A DNA stretch of 64,000 nucleotides from Saprospiraceae bacterium (GTDB taxonomy: Bacteria > Bacteroidota > Bacteroidia > Chitinophagales > Saprospiraceae), in assembly GCA_016722285.1 (NCBI GenBank), contig JADKGI010000031.1, forward strand, positions 1 through 64,000, in the 5' to 3' direction. Below, piece after piece: positions 10,366 through 21,942 of this stretch (position 1 is its first letter; each line of letters begins with the position of its first letter). A program made the translations under genes and the position numbers. The notes under the pieces were generated by a model. It was not told where the DNA came from. It saw only the letters and a program-made list of their open reading frames with translations, and searched no databases.

Positions 10366-11694
10366 GTTACCCCAAAAATCGGACAGCAAGTTAAATAAAT
10401 TTTTTACACTAAATTTGCTGTTTATGACAAAGAAAATTAACATCAGTATTTAAAGCAAGGTGGTATTAGAAAGCGCTGAAGTGAAGGCGATACAGCCTAT
10501 CTAAATTAGCTCAAAAACACCAGGTTGCTCCCACTCAAATTTCCACCTGGAAGAAAGAATTTCTGAGTAACGCATCTGGTTTTTCGAAAAGGTACATCTA
10601 GGAACACAGAATCTACATACACGGATCGTGATGAATTATTAAGGACAATTGGGGAACAGAAGGAGAAATTGGCTTTTTAAAAAAGTTTAGAAGACTAGGA
10701 TGAACATGCTGCCATTTATTCAAAGGATCACCCACAGTTAAGTATATCGCATCAGTGCTCGTTGCTTGGTATAAACCGGGTACTTCCTATTATACTCCAG
10801 TGGCTGAAGATGCGCTGAATCTGGAGCTCATGCGGCTTATAGATGAGCACTATTTGCTGCATCCGTACAAAGGCGTGCCACGGATGTATATATGGCTGAA
10901 GATGGACAAGGCTACCAGATCAATATAAAACGAATAGAACGCCTGTCTTATAATTTGATGGGACTTAGAGCTATAGTACCAGGCCCACATACTTCAAAAC
11001 GGCATCTGAACATGCTGTATATCCCTATTTGCTTAGAAATTTGGAAATAACCAATCCTAATCAAAGTGGGCTACTGACATCACTTATATCCCGATGTTGC
11101 ATGGTTACTTGTACCTGATGGCCGTTATAGATGTGCACAGCCGCTTTATATTAAGCTGGGATATATCCAACACGATGGATGCGACTTGGTGTGCCAGTGT
11201 AGTGCAGAATAGTATAGTACTTTGGGGAATACCGGAAATTATCAATACAGATCAGGGATCACAGTTTACGGCTGCAGAGTTCACCGCCACGGTATTGGAC
11301 AATGGTATCAAACTGAGTATGGATGAAAAGGCAGAGCTATAGACAACATCTTTATTGAGCGATTTTGGCGAACCATAAAGTATGAACATGTTTATTTAAA
11401 TCCAACCAATGATGGTCAACAGTTATTTAAAGGAATCCATACATATATGAATTATTACAATATGGAGCGGAGACACGAATCATTAAACTATTGCACACCA
11501 TATTCACAATATCAACAAAATACCAATTAAAATAAAATGAGCAAAATAAGGCACCCTATGAGTTATCCACATATCTTTGTTTTGTTAACAAAGAAAAGAA
11601 AAAAAGTAACAAAAAAAGAAAAGAAACATATAATAATAAATAATAATATGTTTATTATAAATTAGTATAAAACTGTCCTAACATTGGGGGTAAC
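10366..11694 (+). mobile_element. IS3-family insertion sequence, degenerate
   Basis: A 1,329-bp element bounded by imperfect inverted repeats: GTTACCCCAAAAATCGGACAG at 10366-10386 and, read inward from 11694, GTTACCCCCAATGTTAGGACAG. Between them lies a broken two-part transposase of the IS3 (IS150-like) type. I could not confirm a target-site duplication at the ends. About 140 bases of AT-rich sequence separate the transposase end from the right repeat, including AAAGAAAAG-rich repeats, so the right part may contain a secondary insertion or decay. Confidence 0.8.
10440..11530 (+). pseudogene. IS3-family transposase remnant (orfA/orfB)
   Basis: The orfA part (about 10440-10680) shows a helix-turn-helix-like LAQKHQVAPTQISTWKKEF track. 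The orfB part holds a degraded DDE catalytic core: D in SDITYIPMLHGYLYLMAVID (about 11070-11130), D in NTDQGSQFTAAEF (about 11249-11290) and E in DNIFIERFWRTIKYEHVY (about 11341-11395). The tail NYYNMERRHESLNYCTP is typical of the family. Several stops and frame changes break it (for example at about 10925, 11050 and 11340), so it is not functional without repair. Confidence 0.85.
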
Positions 11695-11842
11695 TATATC
11701 ATTGATAATTAAATTTTTAAATATCATTAACAAAAGCTATTAGTACTTTATTGGCATCACTACTATAATAATTTTACTTTTGCGTCGTTATTTCATCCAC
11801 AAGATAATTTTTTATTAAAATTATTCATTAAAACCAATCCTG

Positions 11843-12753
11843 ATGTCAGTAATATTAAAGATATATCCAAACATTTTTGGTAATCGAAAGCGGTTAATAA
11901 TTTATCTTTTGAAGCCAGGCCGGGTCAAATATTAGGTTTTCAGGCCCCAATGAATTTGCAGGTAAGACGACTACCATGAAAATGATTTGTTGTTATATCG
12001 AGCCGACAAAGTACAGCTGAAATCAATGGATTCCGAAGTATCAGGACGTTACATTGGCGGTGAGGAAGCAAGATCGGATGCCTTTGAGCACAATCTGATA
12101 TATGAAGAAATGTATGTCAAAGGGTTTCTTCAATTCCATGTAAACATACATCGTATTGATCGTAGGTATCGAGGATAAATGATGTCATTGACATCACTGG
12201 ATTAGGTCACGAACAAAATAAAATAATCGGAACTCTTTCTAAAGAGGTATCGGCAAAGAGTGGGCTTGGCTCGAGCTATAATGCACGACCTAAGGTACTT
12301 ATCCTTGATAGGCCGACTTCGGTCTCGTCATAGAATCAGTTGGTTGACATCAGAAGCTGATTAAAAGAGCAGGGAAGAGAAAACGGTTATTTTTCATCGC
12401 ATATTATGGGGTAGAAGCTTTATGCGATAGGGTAGTGATTATCAATAATGGTTCTTTGGTGGCTAATGGTCATTTCGAAACCCAAGTAAAGTACTAAGTG
12501 GACGACAAATATAGTATCGGCTCCAATTTTTGAAAAATGTTTCCAACAGTTATTTTTTGAAAATATGGCAGAGTTAACTGAAATTAATACAGATTACGAT
12601 AAAATATTTTTACTGCAAATTCAAGAATGGACATCAGACAAGATATATTCAGGATAGTAGTAGAACACGGACTGACGCTTATTGAACTAAAACAAGAATT
12701 GTTCAACTATAGGAGATATATTTGAAAACTTACTAAGATACCTGTCATTGTAG
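11843..12753 (+). pseudogene. gldA: Decayed gliding-motility ABC transporter ATPase (gldA-like)
   Basis: The span of about 303 codons matches a full GldA-type ATPase, but no frame is open through it. Traces in order: MSVILKIYPNIFGN start, AVNNLSFEARPGQILGF, a Walker A region reading APNEFAGKTTTMKM instead of GPNGAGKTTTMKM, EHNLIYEEMYVK, a Walker B region reading VLILDRPTS with the usual Glu replaced by Arg, NQLVDIRS, the HIMG-type switch region, and a C-terminus ending DIFENLLRYLSL before TAG at 12751. Substitutions in ATP-binding motifs plus many stops point to real decay, not only base-call errors. Confidence 0.8.
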
Positions 12754-13472
12754 CGTTTTTAAAGAAGAGTCGTTCATTTTCTCATCACCACCGGATATTT
12801 AGTCATAACTATTTTTACTATCGGTTGGATTATTTATGTGGGTTTCTGATATGATGTATGGAATACAATTTTGCGACCATGGATCAACTTTTTCAATTGC
12901 ACCAATGGTTTTCTTATTTTGATACCAATAGCTTAAACAATGAAGACCATAGCAGAAGTGAAAAATCTAAAGGCACTTTGGAATTGTTATTTACAAAACC
13001 TATTTCTGCATCTGATATTATTTTGGGTAAATATTTCAACCAATGTCAGTTTAGTAGTTTTAGCCTTGGTGCCTACTTTGATATGTATTATTCAATATTT
13101 CAGCTGGGTTCTCCTCAAGGTAATCTCGTTCAGATTAAATATTAGGATCTTATATTTGGTTATTTTCCTGGGGAGAACATTTGTAGCTATAGGTATGTTT
13201 GCTTCATCGTTTGACAGATAATCAGATAGTAGCATTCATGTTAAAGGGCTTTTTTTGTTTTTCTATAATTTGGGCATTTATGCTTTCTGGCCAGTAGTCC
13301 GATTTTCAGAACATGGAATGACCTGTTGATTCAAAAAATCGGCATTAATTATCATTATAACAGCATTGGCGAGCGTAATTGATAGTCAGGATATTGTATA
13401 TTTTATTTCTGTTATAGTAATATTGTTTACGCTACGATGGCAATCATCAAACGACAAAAGTAAAATGGGATA
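12754..13472 (+). pseudogene. gldF: Decayed ABC transporter permease (gldF-like)
   Basis: Directly follows the gldA remnant. Fragments in shifting frames read like GldF: EYNFATMDQLF, SIAPMVFLFLIPIA, LELLFTKPISASDIILGKYF, LGSPQGNL and FVAIGMFASSFD followed by DNQIVAF-like sequence. The hydrophobic pattern of a six-helix permease is still visible, but stops and frame changes occur roughly every 50-100 bases. The 3' limit is placed at the next gene start and is approximate. Confidence 0.75.
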
Positions 13473-15162
13473 ATGTCCAGATTGTCAAACGCAATTACCG
13501 GATTCGGATTACTTTTAGCCATTATAATAGTGGTAAATGTCATATCTGAGTTGATTAATATTCAGGTGGGCTGACCGAAGATAGAGATTTTCCATAAGTG
13601 ATAATACTAAAGATATTGTCAATTCAATAGATGATAATATACCAATCAGAATATAATTAGATGGAGAATTTCCGGCAGGTTTTAGGGGATTACAGTCTTC
13701 TGTCAATGATATGCTGATAAAACTAAGAGACACTAAACCACAGAATAAATTTTGTTGAATTTGAAGACCCTCTTCAGGCTCTCTTAGCGAAATAGAGCAA
13801 GAAGAAAAATACGTCAGGATGAAAATATTATACCTGTTTCATTAAGCTATTCAGATGGTACACAAGTAGTTTAAAGCTGTTTATCCTTTTGCAATATTTA
13901 GTACGGGCCAGAAAATTTTATAGTGGAACCTGCTTGAAAGAGCAAAGCCCGGAGATGATGAGGAGTGAGTACTTAGTAATTTCAGTATCCTTTTGGAGTA
14001 TAAATTTTCTGATGCCCTTCAAAAAATTAATGACACCAGACCCAAAAATGTTTTATTTACTCACGGAAATGAAGATTGGATGATAGTCAAACATATGACT
14101 TGAGCAACTTAGAAAATTCAATAAAGTAGGAGGTGGTTTTAGATAGTATTATGCATCTTGACAGTACAATTGATCTGGTAATAGTTGCGGGGCTTCGAAA
14201 ATCAATGTCAATACAAAATCAATTTAAACTGGATCAATACATCATGCAGGGAGGTAAGATCATCTGGATGATTGACAAATTTCATGTTTCGTTAGATAGC
14301 ATAAACAAATATAAGTTTTACATTCCTACTGAATCCGATACAGGCATAGATGATTTACTATTTAAGTATGGCATTCATATCATGCCGGATTTAATCATAC
14401 GACGAGTGCGGTTCAATACGCCAGGTGGTCGGGATGGCAGGAGACATTCTCAGACAAAACTTTTTTTTTTTCCATGGGTGTATCACATAGTTGCAGCGCC
14501 GAATTCTGATCATCCTATTACTAAAGCATATAGATAGAATAAATTTCTTTTCCCAGTACAATAGATACAATTAAATCTGACGGGCAAATCAAAAAAACGA
14601 TACTAATGTCAGTAGTTCAAAGTACTCGAGTTCACAGCTATCTCCTATGAGACTGTCTTTTGAGATATTAAAAAGTTGCACTCGATCCTTAATTTAATGA
14701 TGGTTTAAGACCTGTCGCTGTACTGCTGGAGAGTGGAATTTAAATCCTTATTTAAAAACAAGTTACACAGAATTCAAACAATTATTGCAGAATATGCACT
14801 CAGACTTTAAGGAGCGGAGCTCTGCACAGGCCAAACAATTAATTATTTCTGATTCCGATTTTTGCAAAAATTTAGTAAATACTGCCACCGGAAATACCGA
14901 GGATATCGGTTACAATAAATGGGAACGAAAGTATTATAAAGGGAATAAAGATTTTATCTTAAATACGGTAGAATATGCTTGATGAAAATAACTTACTGGA
15001 AACAAAGATCAAGAGATAAAAAACTTCGTTTGCTCGATAATGTGCGGATAAAACAGGAAAAATTAAAATGGCAGCTATAAATGTGGTATTGCCAGTAGTG
15101 TTATTGATTATTTTGGATTAATATGTCATTATTTCAGGAAAAGAAAATATACTTTTCAATAA
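13473..15162 (+). pseudogene. gldG: Decayed gliding-motility accessory protein (gldG-like)
   Basis: A start MSRLSNAITGFGLLLAIIIV at 13473 gives the N-terminal membrane anchor. After it come fragments typical of GldG: LTEDREFSISDNTKDIVNS-like sequence, EFPAGFKRLQSSVNDML, then TESDTGIDDLLFKYG and KLKWQL near the C-terminal membrane segment, ending with HYFRKRKYTFQ and TAA at 15160. The expected length of about 560 codons fits the span. Internal stops and frame changes occur throughout. GldG partners GldA and GldF in the gliding-associated ABC transporter. Confidence 0.75.
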
Positions 15163-15172
15163 GGCCTTAAAT

Positions 15173-16189
15173 ATGAAAAACAGATGGATATTAACATCGG
15201 TGCTTATTTTGCTATCCGTTCCGGCTTGTATCTGTTACAAACAAAAAATACTTGCGGGAAATAGCATGGTGAAGGCGGGGCCCGTGGTTTTAGGTATCAG
15301 ACATCAGGTCTGTAAGTAAATTGTAATAAAACACGTTAAGCTACAACCATTGGTGTTCACCAGAGATAAAGCAGGCTGGATAGTAAAATGGAAAATATCA
15401 GGTAGATCCGGCGGTTTTTGCGCGTTGAAAAAAGTATTAACAGATATCACCATGCTGTACATTCCTCCTACAAACAGTATAGCAACCATCCTTAAGAGTA
15501 TCAAAAATAATGGAATTCAGGTGGATGTTTATACTGATTCAGGTTCCGCTTCAAAGATCATACATATTGGTTCTGATATACAAAGTGGCGATGGGACATT
15601 TATGGTTTTAGGTGGCTCAAAGCAACCATATGCCATGCATTTATCAGGATTGGCCGGTGGTATCAGATCCAGATTTGAACAACCTTTGGAAAATTTCAGA
15701 AATAAATTTATTTACCAATATAATTCGGACGATATTGATTTTGTAAAAAGTTGATTATCCAAAGAATAATATTCACTCATTTATCATTAACAATCATGGA
15801 TCCGTTGCTTCTGTACATCCTGTAGTAAACAGAGATGAAAAAATGTAGAATCTAAAACCAACGTGATAAAGTCATATCTGGAAGGATTTGAGAACCTGGG
15901 TGCCGAAAAACTTATGAATTCATATCCACGCAGAGATAGTGTGTTATCGACGATTCCGGGATGTATTATCGAATTGAAGGATAAAGGCGGAAAAGTTGTG
16001 CTATACAAGTATTACCCATTTGATGATTTTGAAAATGGAACAGGGCCGTCGCGGAGTCCCGGTGAACTTCGATTTCAAAACCGAATGTTTGTTTTGGTGG
16101 ATAATTTGGATTTTTATATTGTTCAGAATCGTGTATTTGGAAATATATTTAGAAGCTATGAAGATTTTGTAAAGGATAAAACCTTATAA
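15173..16189 (+). pseudogene. Decayed DUF4340-like protein downstream of gldG
   Basis: ATG at 15173 opens MKNRWILTSVLILLS, an N-terminal membrane anchor. Open fragments follow at 15350-15754 (TDITMLYIPPTNSIATILKSI, GDGTFMVLGGSKQPY) and 15863-16189 (EKLMNSYPRRDSVLSTIPG, ending EDFVKDKTL). The order and composition match the DUF4340 proteins that often follow gldG-type genes in Bacteroidota. At least three interruptions are present (near 15315-15345, 15750-15755 and 15820-15850). Confidence 0.6.
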
Positions 16190-16449
16190 CTCATTTCAAT
16201 TGTAAGAGTTTCAGATCAAAGGTTATCAAAATAAGTTTCAGGTGTTAACAAATCGGATTTATAGAAAAATTATGGGTTTTGTATTTGATTGCCTTGAGAA
16301 GTTATGGATCAAAAACTTTGGTATTAACACAGTATTATGAAATCCAGCTTTGATGTTCCTAATCTTGTAATATTTTAATAGAGTGAAAGCATCAACATCA
16401 CTTTTGATTTGTATTGAAAGATTCAAAATATTAGGATTTATTGTTCTTT

Positions 16450-18174
16450 TTACTTGAATATCCTTAATACAATATCACTAATACCTGAAAAATTCAATTT
16501 TATATCCCTAAGTGCCATGTAAGTTAGAAGACCTGCGAAAGGAAGTAGTATTAAGCATGGCAGCCATGCTGCGTTAAATCCTGATATTAGATCGTTTCTG
16601 ATCAGTTTTTCCCCGTATATGGTAGAAATAATAAATATCATATAAAATAATATGGCTACAAGAAGAGGATATCCGTAACCTCCTTTTCTGATTATGCTTC
16701 CAAGTGGTGCCCCAATAAAAAGAAATAAGATACATACTGTAGCCCAACTATACTGTTGATTCAACCGTAGCATATATTTTTCATAATGTCTGATGTTGTC
16801 TATATTCATATTATTAACAGTAAGAAGTTCATCCCTGTCTCTTGACAGATCACTTTGTGCTCTTAATACTATATCTCTGGCATCGGAGCCTTCCATCATA
16901 TCAGTAATATGTAAAATTATTGTGTCTTTTGAGAATTCTTTGAGTTTGATAAGTCTTTTACTAAAGTTATTAATATTAGAAACTACGGGATCTTTGCTTT
17001 CAGAATTCTCTTTTGAAGTGTTTTCAGAAAGGTTGACAGTATTCGTTTTTTTTGTTGGATATGGACTCACAAATTTGTTTTTTTCATGACGGAGCGAATC
17101 ATTTGCCATGCTCATTTTTTCAAATTTTAGGCTATCTTTGATCTGGTCACTTGGCAACTCTGAATTATTAGACAGTATTTCCTGGTTGGTATTATTTGAG
17201 TCTGATAAGGTTTTATTAGTATTAAATCCTACATGATTTATTATATCTTTAGTCGGGGTTTGTACAGTTTTATTAACAAACAGTAAATTAAGCTTTGATG
17301 ACATTTTTTCGTTATTTGATTTTACATCCTGTCGAAAAGAATCAAGTGATTTTATCAACTGAAGGGTGTTCATCATGTCTTCCCTGTTCCGGTTAAAATT
17401 TAATAATCCCTCACTGGAATCAAATTGAGACATATCAAATGTTTTTGTCCACTCATCAAAATATGTTCTCATAAATGGTATTTCGGTCTTATCCGTACCT
17501 AATTTTGAATTTTTTTCGCCTTCTTTGTATTGGACCCCTGTATCCAGCTTCATTACAAAAAAGTGACCGTCTTCAGTAGTGTACATTTCCCCACTTTTTG
17601 ATGACATGACTGCTATAAGACTCTTATCATTCTCACTATGGTCATAAATCAAAACATCGTGAATAGTCTTTTTATCCTTATCTATTTTATTTACTCTTAT
17701 GATCGTTTCACCGAAGGCATCATTAAATATTCCTTCTTCTATAGCCAGGGCGGTTTTTTGTTTTCTGATAGCCAGAAATCTTTTATTGAATTGTAATAAT
17801 GATGCTGGTTTCAGATAATTTGCAGAAAATACGGAAAACCCTCCGATCAGAGATGCCACAACTATCCCCGGAAACATGATCCTTATTAAGGATACTCCGG
17901 CAGATTTCATACTGGAAAGTTCATATTTTTCAGCCATGTCCCCAAAAACCATTACCGATGATATGAGGACGGTTATCGGTACAGCCATAGGTATCAAAGT
18001 GACAGCGTAGTAGAAGATGAGCTCTACGAGTTCTAATATTGTAAGACCTTTACCTAATATTTCATCTATGTATTTCCATAAAAACTGCATCACCAATACA
18101 AAGGTGGCTACGAAATAGGACAATATTGCCGGGCCAATAAAACTTTTAGTAATAAGTTTGTCAATCTTCTTCAA
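16450..18174 (-). CDS. LptF/LptG family lipopolysaccharide export permease
   Basis: A 574-residue inner-membrane protein of the YjgP/YjgQ family. Three N-terminal helices (about residues 12-34, 50-75 and 98-122) and three C-terminal helices (about 460-560) frame a large periplasmic domain. The signature MAEKYELSSMKSAGVSLIRIM (about residues 80-100) is the cytoplasmic coupling segment that contacts the LptB ATPase. The protein is longer than E. coli LptG (about 360 residues) because of a low-complexity, Asn/Ser/Thr/Lys-rich insertion around residues 290-400, as in other Bacteroidota. It faces the decayed gld cluster tail to tail. Confidence 0.9.
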   Translation of the reverse strand: MKKIDKLITKSFIGPAILSYFVATFVLVMQFLWKYIDEILGKGLTILELVELIFYYAVTLIPMAVPITVLISSVMVFGDMAEKYELSSMKSAGVSLIRIMFPGIVVASLIGGFSVFSANYLKPASLLQFNKRFLAIRKQKTALAIEEGIFNDAFGETIIRVNKIDKDKKTIHDVLIYDHSENDKSLIAVMSSKSGEMYTTEDGHFFVMKLDTGVQYKEGEKNSKLGTDKTEIPFMRTYFDEWTKTFDMSQFDSSEGLLNFNRNREDMMNTLQLIKSLDSFRQDVKSNNEKMSSKLNLLFVNKTVQTPTKDIINHVGFNTNKTLSDSNNTNQEILSNNSELPSDQIKDSLKFEKMSMANDSLRHEKNKFVSPYPTKKTNTVNLSENTSKENSESKDPVVSNINNFSKRLIKLKEFSKDTIILHITDMMEGSDARDIVLRAQSDLSRDRDELLTVNNMNIDNIRHYEKYMLRLNQQYSWATVCILFLFIGAPLGSIIRKGGYGYPLLVAILFYMIFIISTIYGEKLIRNDLISGFNAAWLPCLILLPFAGLLTYMALRDIKLNFSGISDIVLRIFK

Positions 18175-18297
18175 GCTCCTGAAATGTAATTATGTAACAA
18201 ATTAAAACGCAAATTTAAGTTTAATATGTCTAAGGCCAACTTGTTATGGTTAAAATAATAAAGTTTCAAAAGTGCTTTTAGTTTTTGAATTTATTTT

Positions 18298-18813
18298 TCA
18301 TGTTGACGAAAGCATTTTTATTAAGTGAATTCCTCTACTTTTTATTCCTGCCGAGCCGAATGGTATCTGAAATTTAATAGCAACTATTACTTCTTCTTTA
18401 AGCTCAGGAATATCTTTTGCTATATTAGCACAAACAGTCATACCGAAAACTCGAATAGCTACCGGTACTTGCACATCAACAAAATAATTGTAGCATTTGT
18501 CAAAAATTACACCTTGAAATTCTTCCGGAATGGCTAAATATTGCCACGACCGCAAAGTATTCCGCAGAACTGCATTATGTTTAGGATTGGAGATATTCTC
18601 CATCATTGGTTTTAAATAAGGTAAAAGAATATTCGGGTATTTTTCACCTATGTCGCCTACCGGCCATGCCGCTCTCTGACAAAGTCTGATATCCCCATCG
18701 AAGAAACAATCCATTAAATTTGACAGCGCTTCAGGGTGTTTCGCAATATATTTTACTATTTTGCTGGTATTTGATTTACTATGCTCTTTCTCCAGAAGAT
18801 TTCTGAAATTCAT
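18298..18813 (-). CDS. HEAT-repeat-like protein, unknown
   Basis: An alpha-helical protein of about 171 residues with HEAT-like repeats (HPEALSNLMDCFFDGDIRLCQRAAWPVGDIGEKYP and similar helical pairs). The ATG at 18813 is preferred over the upstream one because it begins one base after the stop of the peptidase gene. It is likely cotranscribed with that gene. The family is common and uncharacterised in Bacteroidota; a scaffold or protein-binding role is only inference. Confidence 0.65.
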   Translation of the reverse strand: MNFRNLLEKEHSKSNTSKIVKYIAKHPEALSNLMDCFFDGDIRLCQRAAWPVGDIGEKYPNILLPYLKPMMENISNPKHNAVLRNTLRSWQYLAIPEEFQGVIFDKCYNYFVDVQVPVAIRVFGMTVCANIAKDIPELKEEVIVAIKFQIPFGSAGIKSRGIHLIKMLSST

Positions 18814-18814
18814 A

Positions 18815-21609
18815 TCAATACTTATCCAGAATGCCTTTTTCAATGGGAGTATTTCCCTCCTTCATCCACAAAGGCAATGGGCCATCCATGAGAAAATGAT
18901 TGAAAAATTGCTCTAATCTGATATTAAAATCAAGACGATTCTGCCATTTTACAGGCCAGTGAGGTTCCCCATTGTAATTGAGTAACCATGCAGGTTTGCC
19001 AAGCCTTCTCAAAGCCATATAGTATTCAATACCCTGATACCAGGGTACCGCGCCATCTCCATCATTATGCAGAATCAGGACAGGAGTTGTGACTTTTGGT
19101 AATTCATAAATAGGTGAGTTTTTGTGATACATTTCAGGGTTTTCCCATAATGTAGCACCTAGTCTGGATTGACTTTTTCATACTGAAACATACGACTCAT
19201 CCCTGATTCCCAACGGATACCACCGTATGCACTGACCATGTTTACAACGGGCGCTCCTGCTTCAGCACAAGTGTATCTGCCTGTCTTGGTTAATAAATAG
19301 GCTATTTGATATCCACCCCAGCTATGCCCTTGTAAAGCCATCCTGTTCGGGTCAATATATCCCGATTTCAATAATGCATCTACACCACTTTCTACAGCAT
19401 TATAACAGTCATCACCCGGTTGGCCTGTCACGTATTTAATATCCGGATTGAATATCACATAACCTAAATTGGTATAATAAGTATAATTTATTGACGATCT
19501 GTGGGCTTCCGGAGCTCTGTGTTTGAAAATACCTTCAGATGATCGTTCATAAAAATTTACGATAAGCGGATATTTTTTTTCCGGATTAAAAAAAGGCGGG
19601 TAAAAGACCATACCATCATTTTTTTGGCCATTGTAATTAGTCCAGCTAAATAATTTTGCACTTCCCCACCCATAATCTTTTTGTTGAGGATTGACATCTG
19701 ATATCTTTTTATATTTATTAAAATCACTGTCACTCAACAATAAGTCAGGAAATGTCGCAAAGTCTTCTTTTGTAAAAATAAACTGGTTATTTTTTGGAGC
19801 TTTGATCACGTTTTTTGTTAGAGAAAATAAACCTCCTAAGGATTTGCTAATTTGACCTGTATTCAAATCCAACCACGAGTATGACTCTCCTCTGGTGATT
19901 TCGTTGTATTGATGTAACAATATTTTTTCTTCGGAATCAATATTTTCATTCTCTTTATCAAGGTCTATCATTCTGTTAACTATTCTTTCATTTCTGCCGT
20001 TTGTAAGTGATTTGTAATTGAATGGATCTGTAGGGTCAATAGACCATAGGTCATATCTGTCATAAACTATGGCAGCTTTATCACCTGGAAGCCAGCCAGC
20101 TATACCATAAGCATCAGCGAGAGCAGGAACATCATTTTCTTCATCCTGAAATTTTGAGATTGACCAAAGACCCAAATAGCTCAATATTGATTTTTGAGTG
20201 TCAAAAGTTTTCCAAATAGAATCTGGTCTGCTCCACCAATATACAAATCTACCTTCAGGGGAAAAAACCGGGTTTCCAGATTCAGCTGTGGATATCAATG
20301 TAGTTGTTTTTGTTTCTGTATCAAACAAAATTAGATCTTTCAGTGATTCGCCATTCCAGGTGACTGCCTTTTGATAGGGCTTTGATTTTAATAACAATAT
20401 GTATCTGCCATCTCCTTTTTTTGAAAGAATACTTCTTTCCAGATTATCATTTTCCAATTGATCAAATGAATTGGAATCTGTATCATACATCACCTGATAC
20501 GATTTCTTTCTATCATCTTCAAGTGTTGACTCCATTTGTGTGAATAATCTGGGAGAGTCGTGGTACCAGATTTCAACATTTACTATCTCATCATCCAATT
20601 TTGACGTATCTTTTTCCGGTCTTAAAGGAGCAATCCCGAAAAAAAAGCGTTTGTCATATTCTGACCAACTTATTTTTTTGTCAGCTGTTATATTGTGATC
20701 GACAGGTATGGATAAAAAATTATCAGAAACTCTAGCGGCAAAGTTATCATTCGGATTCTTCAAATATAAGTTATACGGTTTTTGGAGTTCATCTGATTTT
20801 TTCTCAAGACCTAAAAACACAAGTTTTAGCCCTTTTGAATCGAGACTTATATTTTTGATTTCAAACAGGTCATTTGTAATCCTGACTGTAGAATCTTTTT
20901 TGAGATACTTTAGCGAAATGTTATATTTAGCTACACTGTCACCTATGCATTGTGCATATGCAACAACTGCCGATTTTTCAGCAAATGTGTAATCTTTGAC
21001 GTTTTGGATGGTGTCTTCATGTCCGGTTGATAAGTTCCTGATAAATAGAGCTGAATCATCACATGTTTTTTTTTTCTTTTTCTCGTTTTGAGGCAAACTA
21101 TCTTTGGAATTTTGAGTTTCGGGTATTTTTGTATAAAAGCAAAATCCTGAATATTTAGAGGGAGTCGAGAAATCTTTAACATTAGTAATAGTAATTTTTT
21201 CATGTGATTGTACATTAAATATTGAAAGGCTATCCAAAGGCATCTTGTCTTGTGGTGTCTTTTTTCTTTTCAATGTCCTGATACTGTCATAAGCCAGTCC
21301 GTGAGAAAATATAATATAATTCCCACTTATATCCAGTTGAGCCTTATTTACCCTTTCAAACTTATGGCTTACATTGTTTTTAGAGTCATATACTACCAAT
21401 TGCTTATCCCCAATCTCACGATCAAGCATATACATTACAATTTCTGCTGAGTCGGAAATTTTAATATTTTTTAGCCGATTCCATTCACTATAGACAGATG
21501 GTGTCATCATTTTATAGGTTTGTCCATAGATGTTAAAGGATTGTAATGTCCAAAAAACAATTATAGCTGAGATAGAAAAATATCTGATATAAGTAGGAAT
21601 CATATTCAT
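18815..21609 (-). CDS. Secreted prolyl oligopeptidase (S9) family peptidase (frameshifted)
   Basis: An N-terminal signal-like helix (IRYFSISAIIVFWTLQSF) follows the Met codons at 21609 and 21603, so one of these is a better start than 21702. A beta-propeller-like region of about 600 residues precedes the alpha/beta-hydrolase domain with nucleophile GHSWGGY, acid in ILHNDGDGAVPW and histidine in NGEPHW. The last 105 residues (18815-19132) are in another frame; adding one A to the run at 19174-19178 (minus strand) joins them as QYEKSQSRLGATLWENPEM. Probably exported peptidase degrading oligopeptides. Confidence 0.85.
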
Positions 21610-21942
21610 ATACTTTGGAAAATTATTAATTGAATAAGTATCAGTAAACCCAAAATTAACAATCTTTTCTATCCACTCCACAATTAGGCATACTTCTTTC
21701 AATTTTTTTTGAAACGTATATAATTAATGAGTTACAAATAATAGCAGGCAATAATGATTAAATATTTTTAGATGCTATTATGATGACATATATAATTAAC
21801 TATAAATCAATACTATAAATAATTTATTAATCTTTTTTATTAAGAATATAGATTTTTTTTTTCAAGAATGAGTACAAATAATAAAAGCTATACTTATATA
21901 GTCGTAAAACATTTTATTCAAAACTTTAAAATTTTAATCTTT

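Noticed and set aside
10366..11694. Target-site duplication of the IS3-type element
   Set aside because: The bases next to the inverted repeats (TGA on the left, TAT on the right) do not match, so none is claimed.
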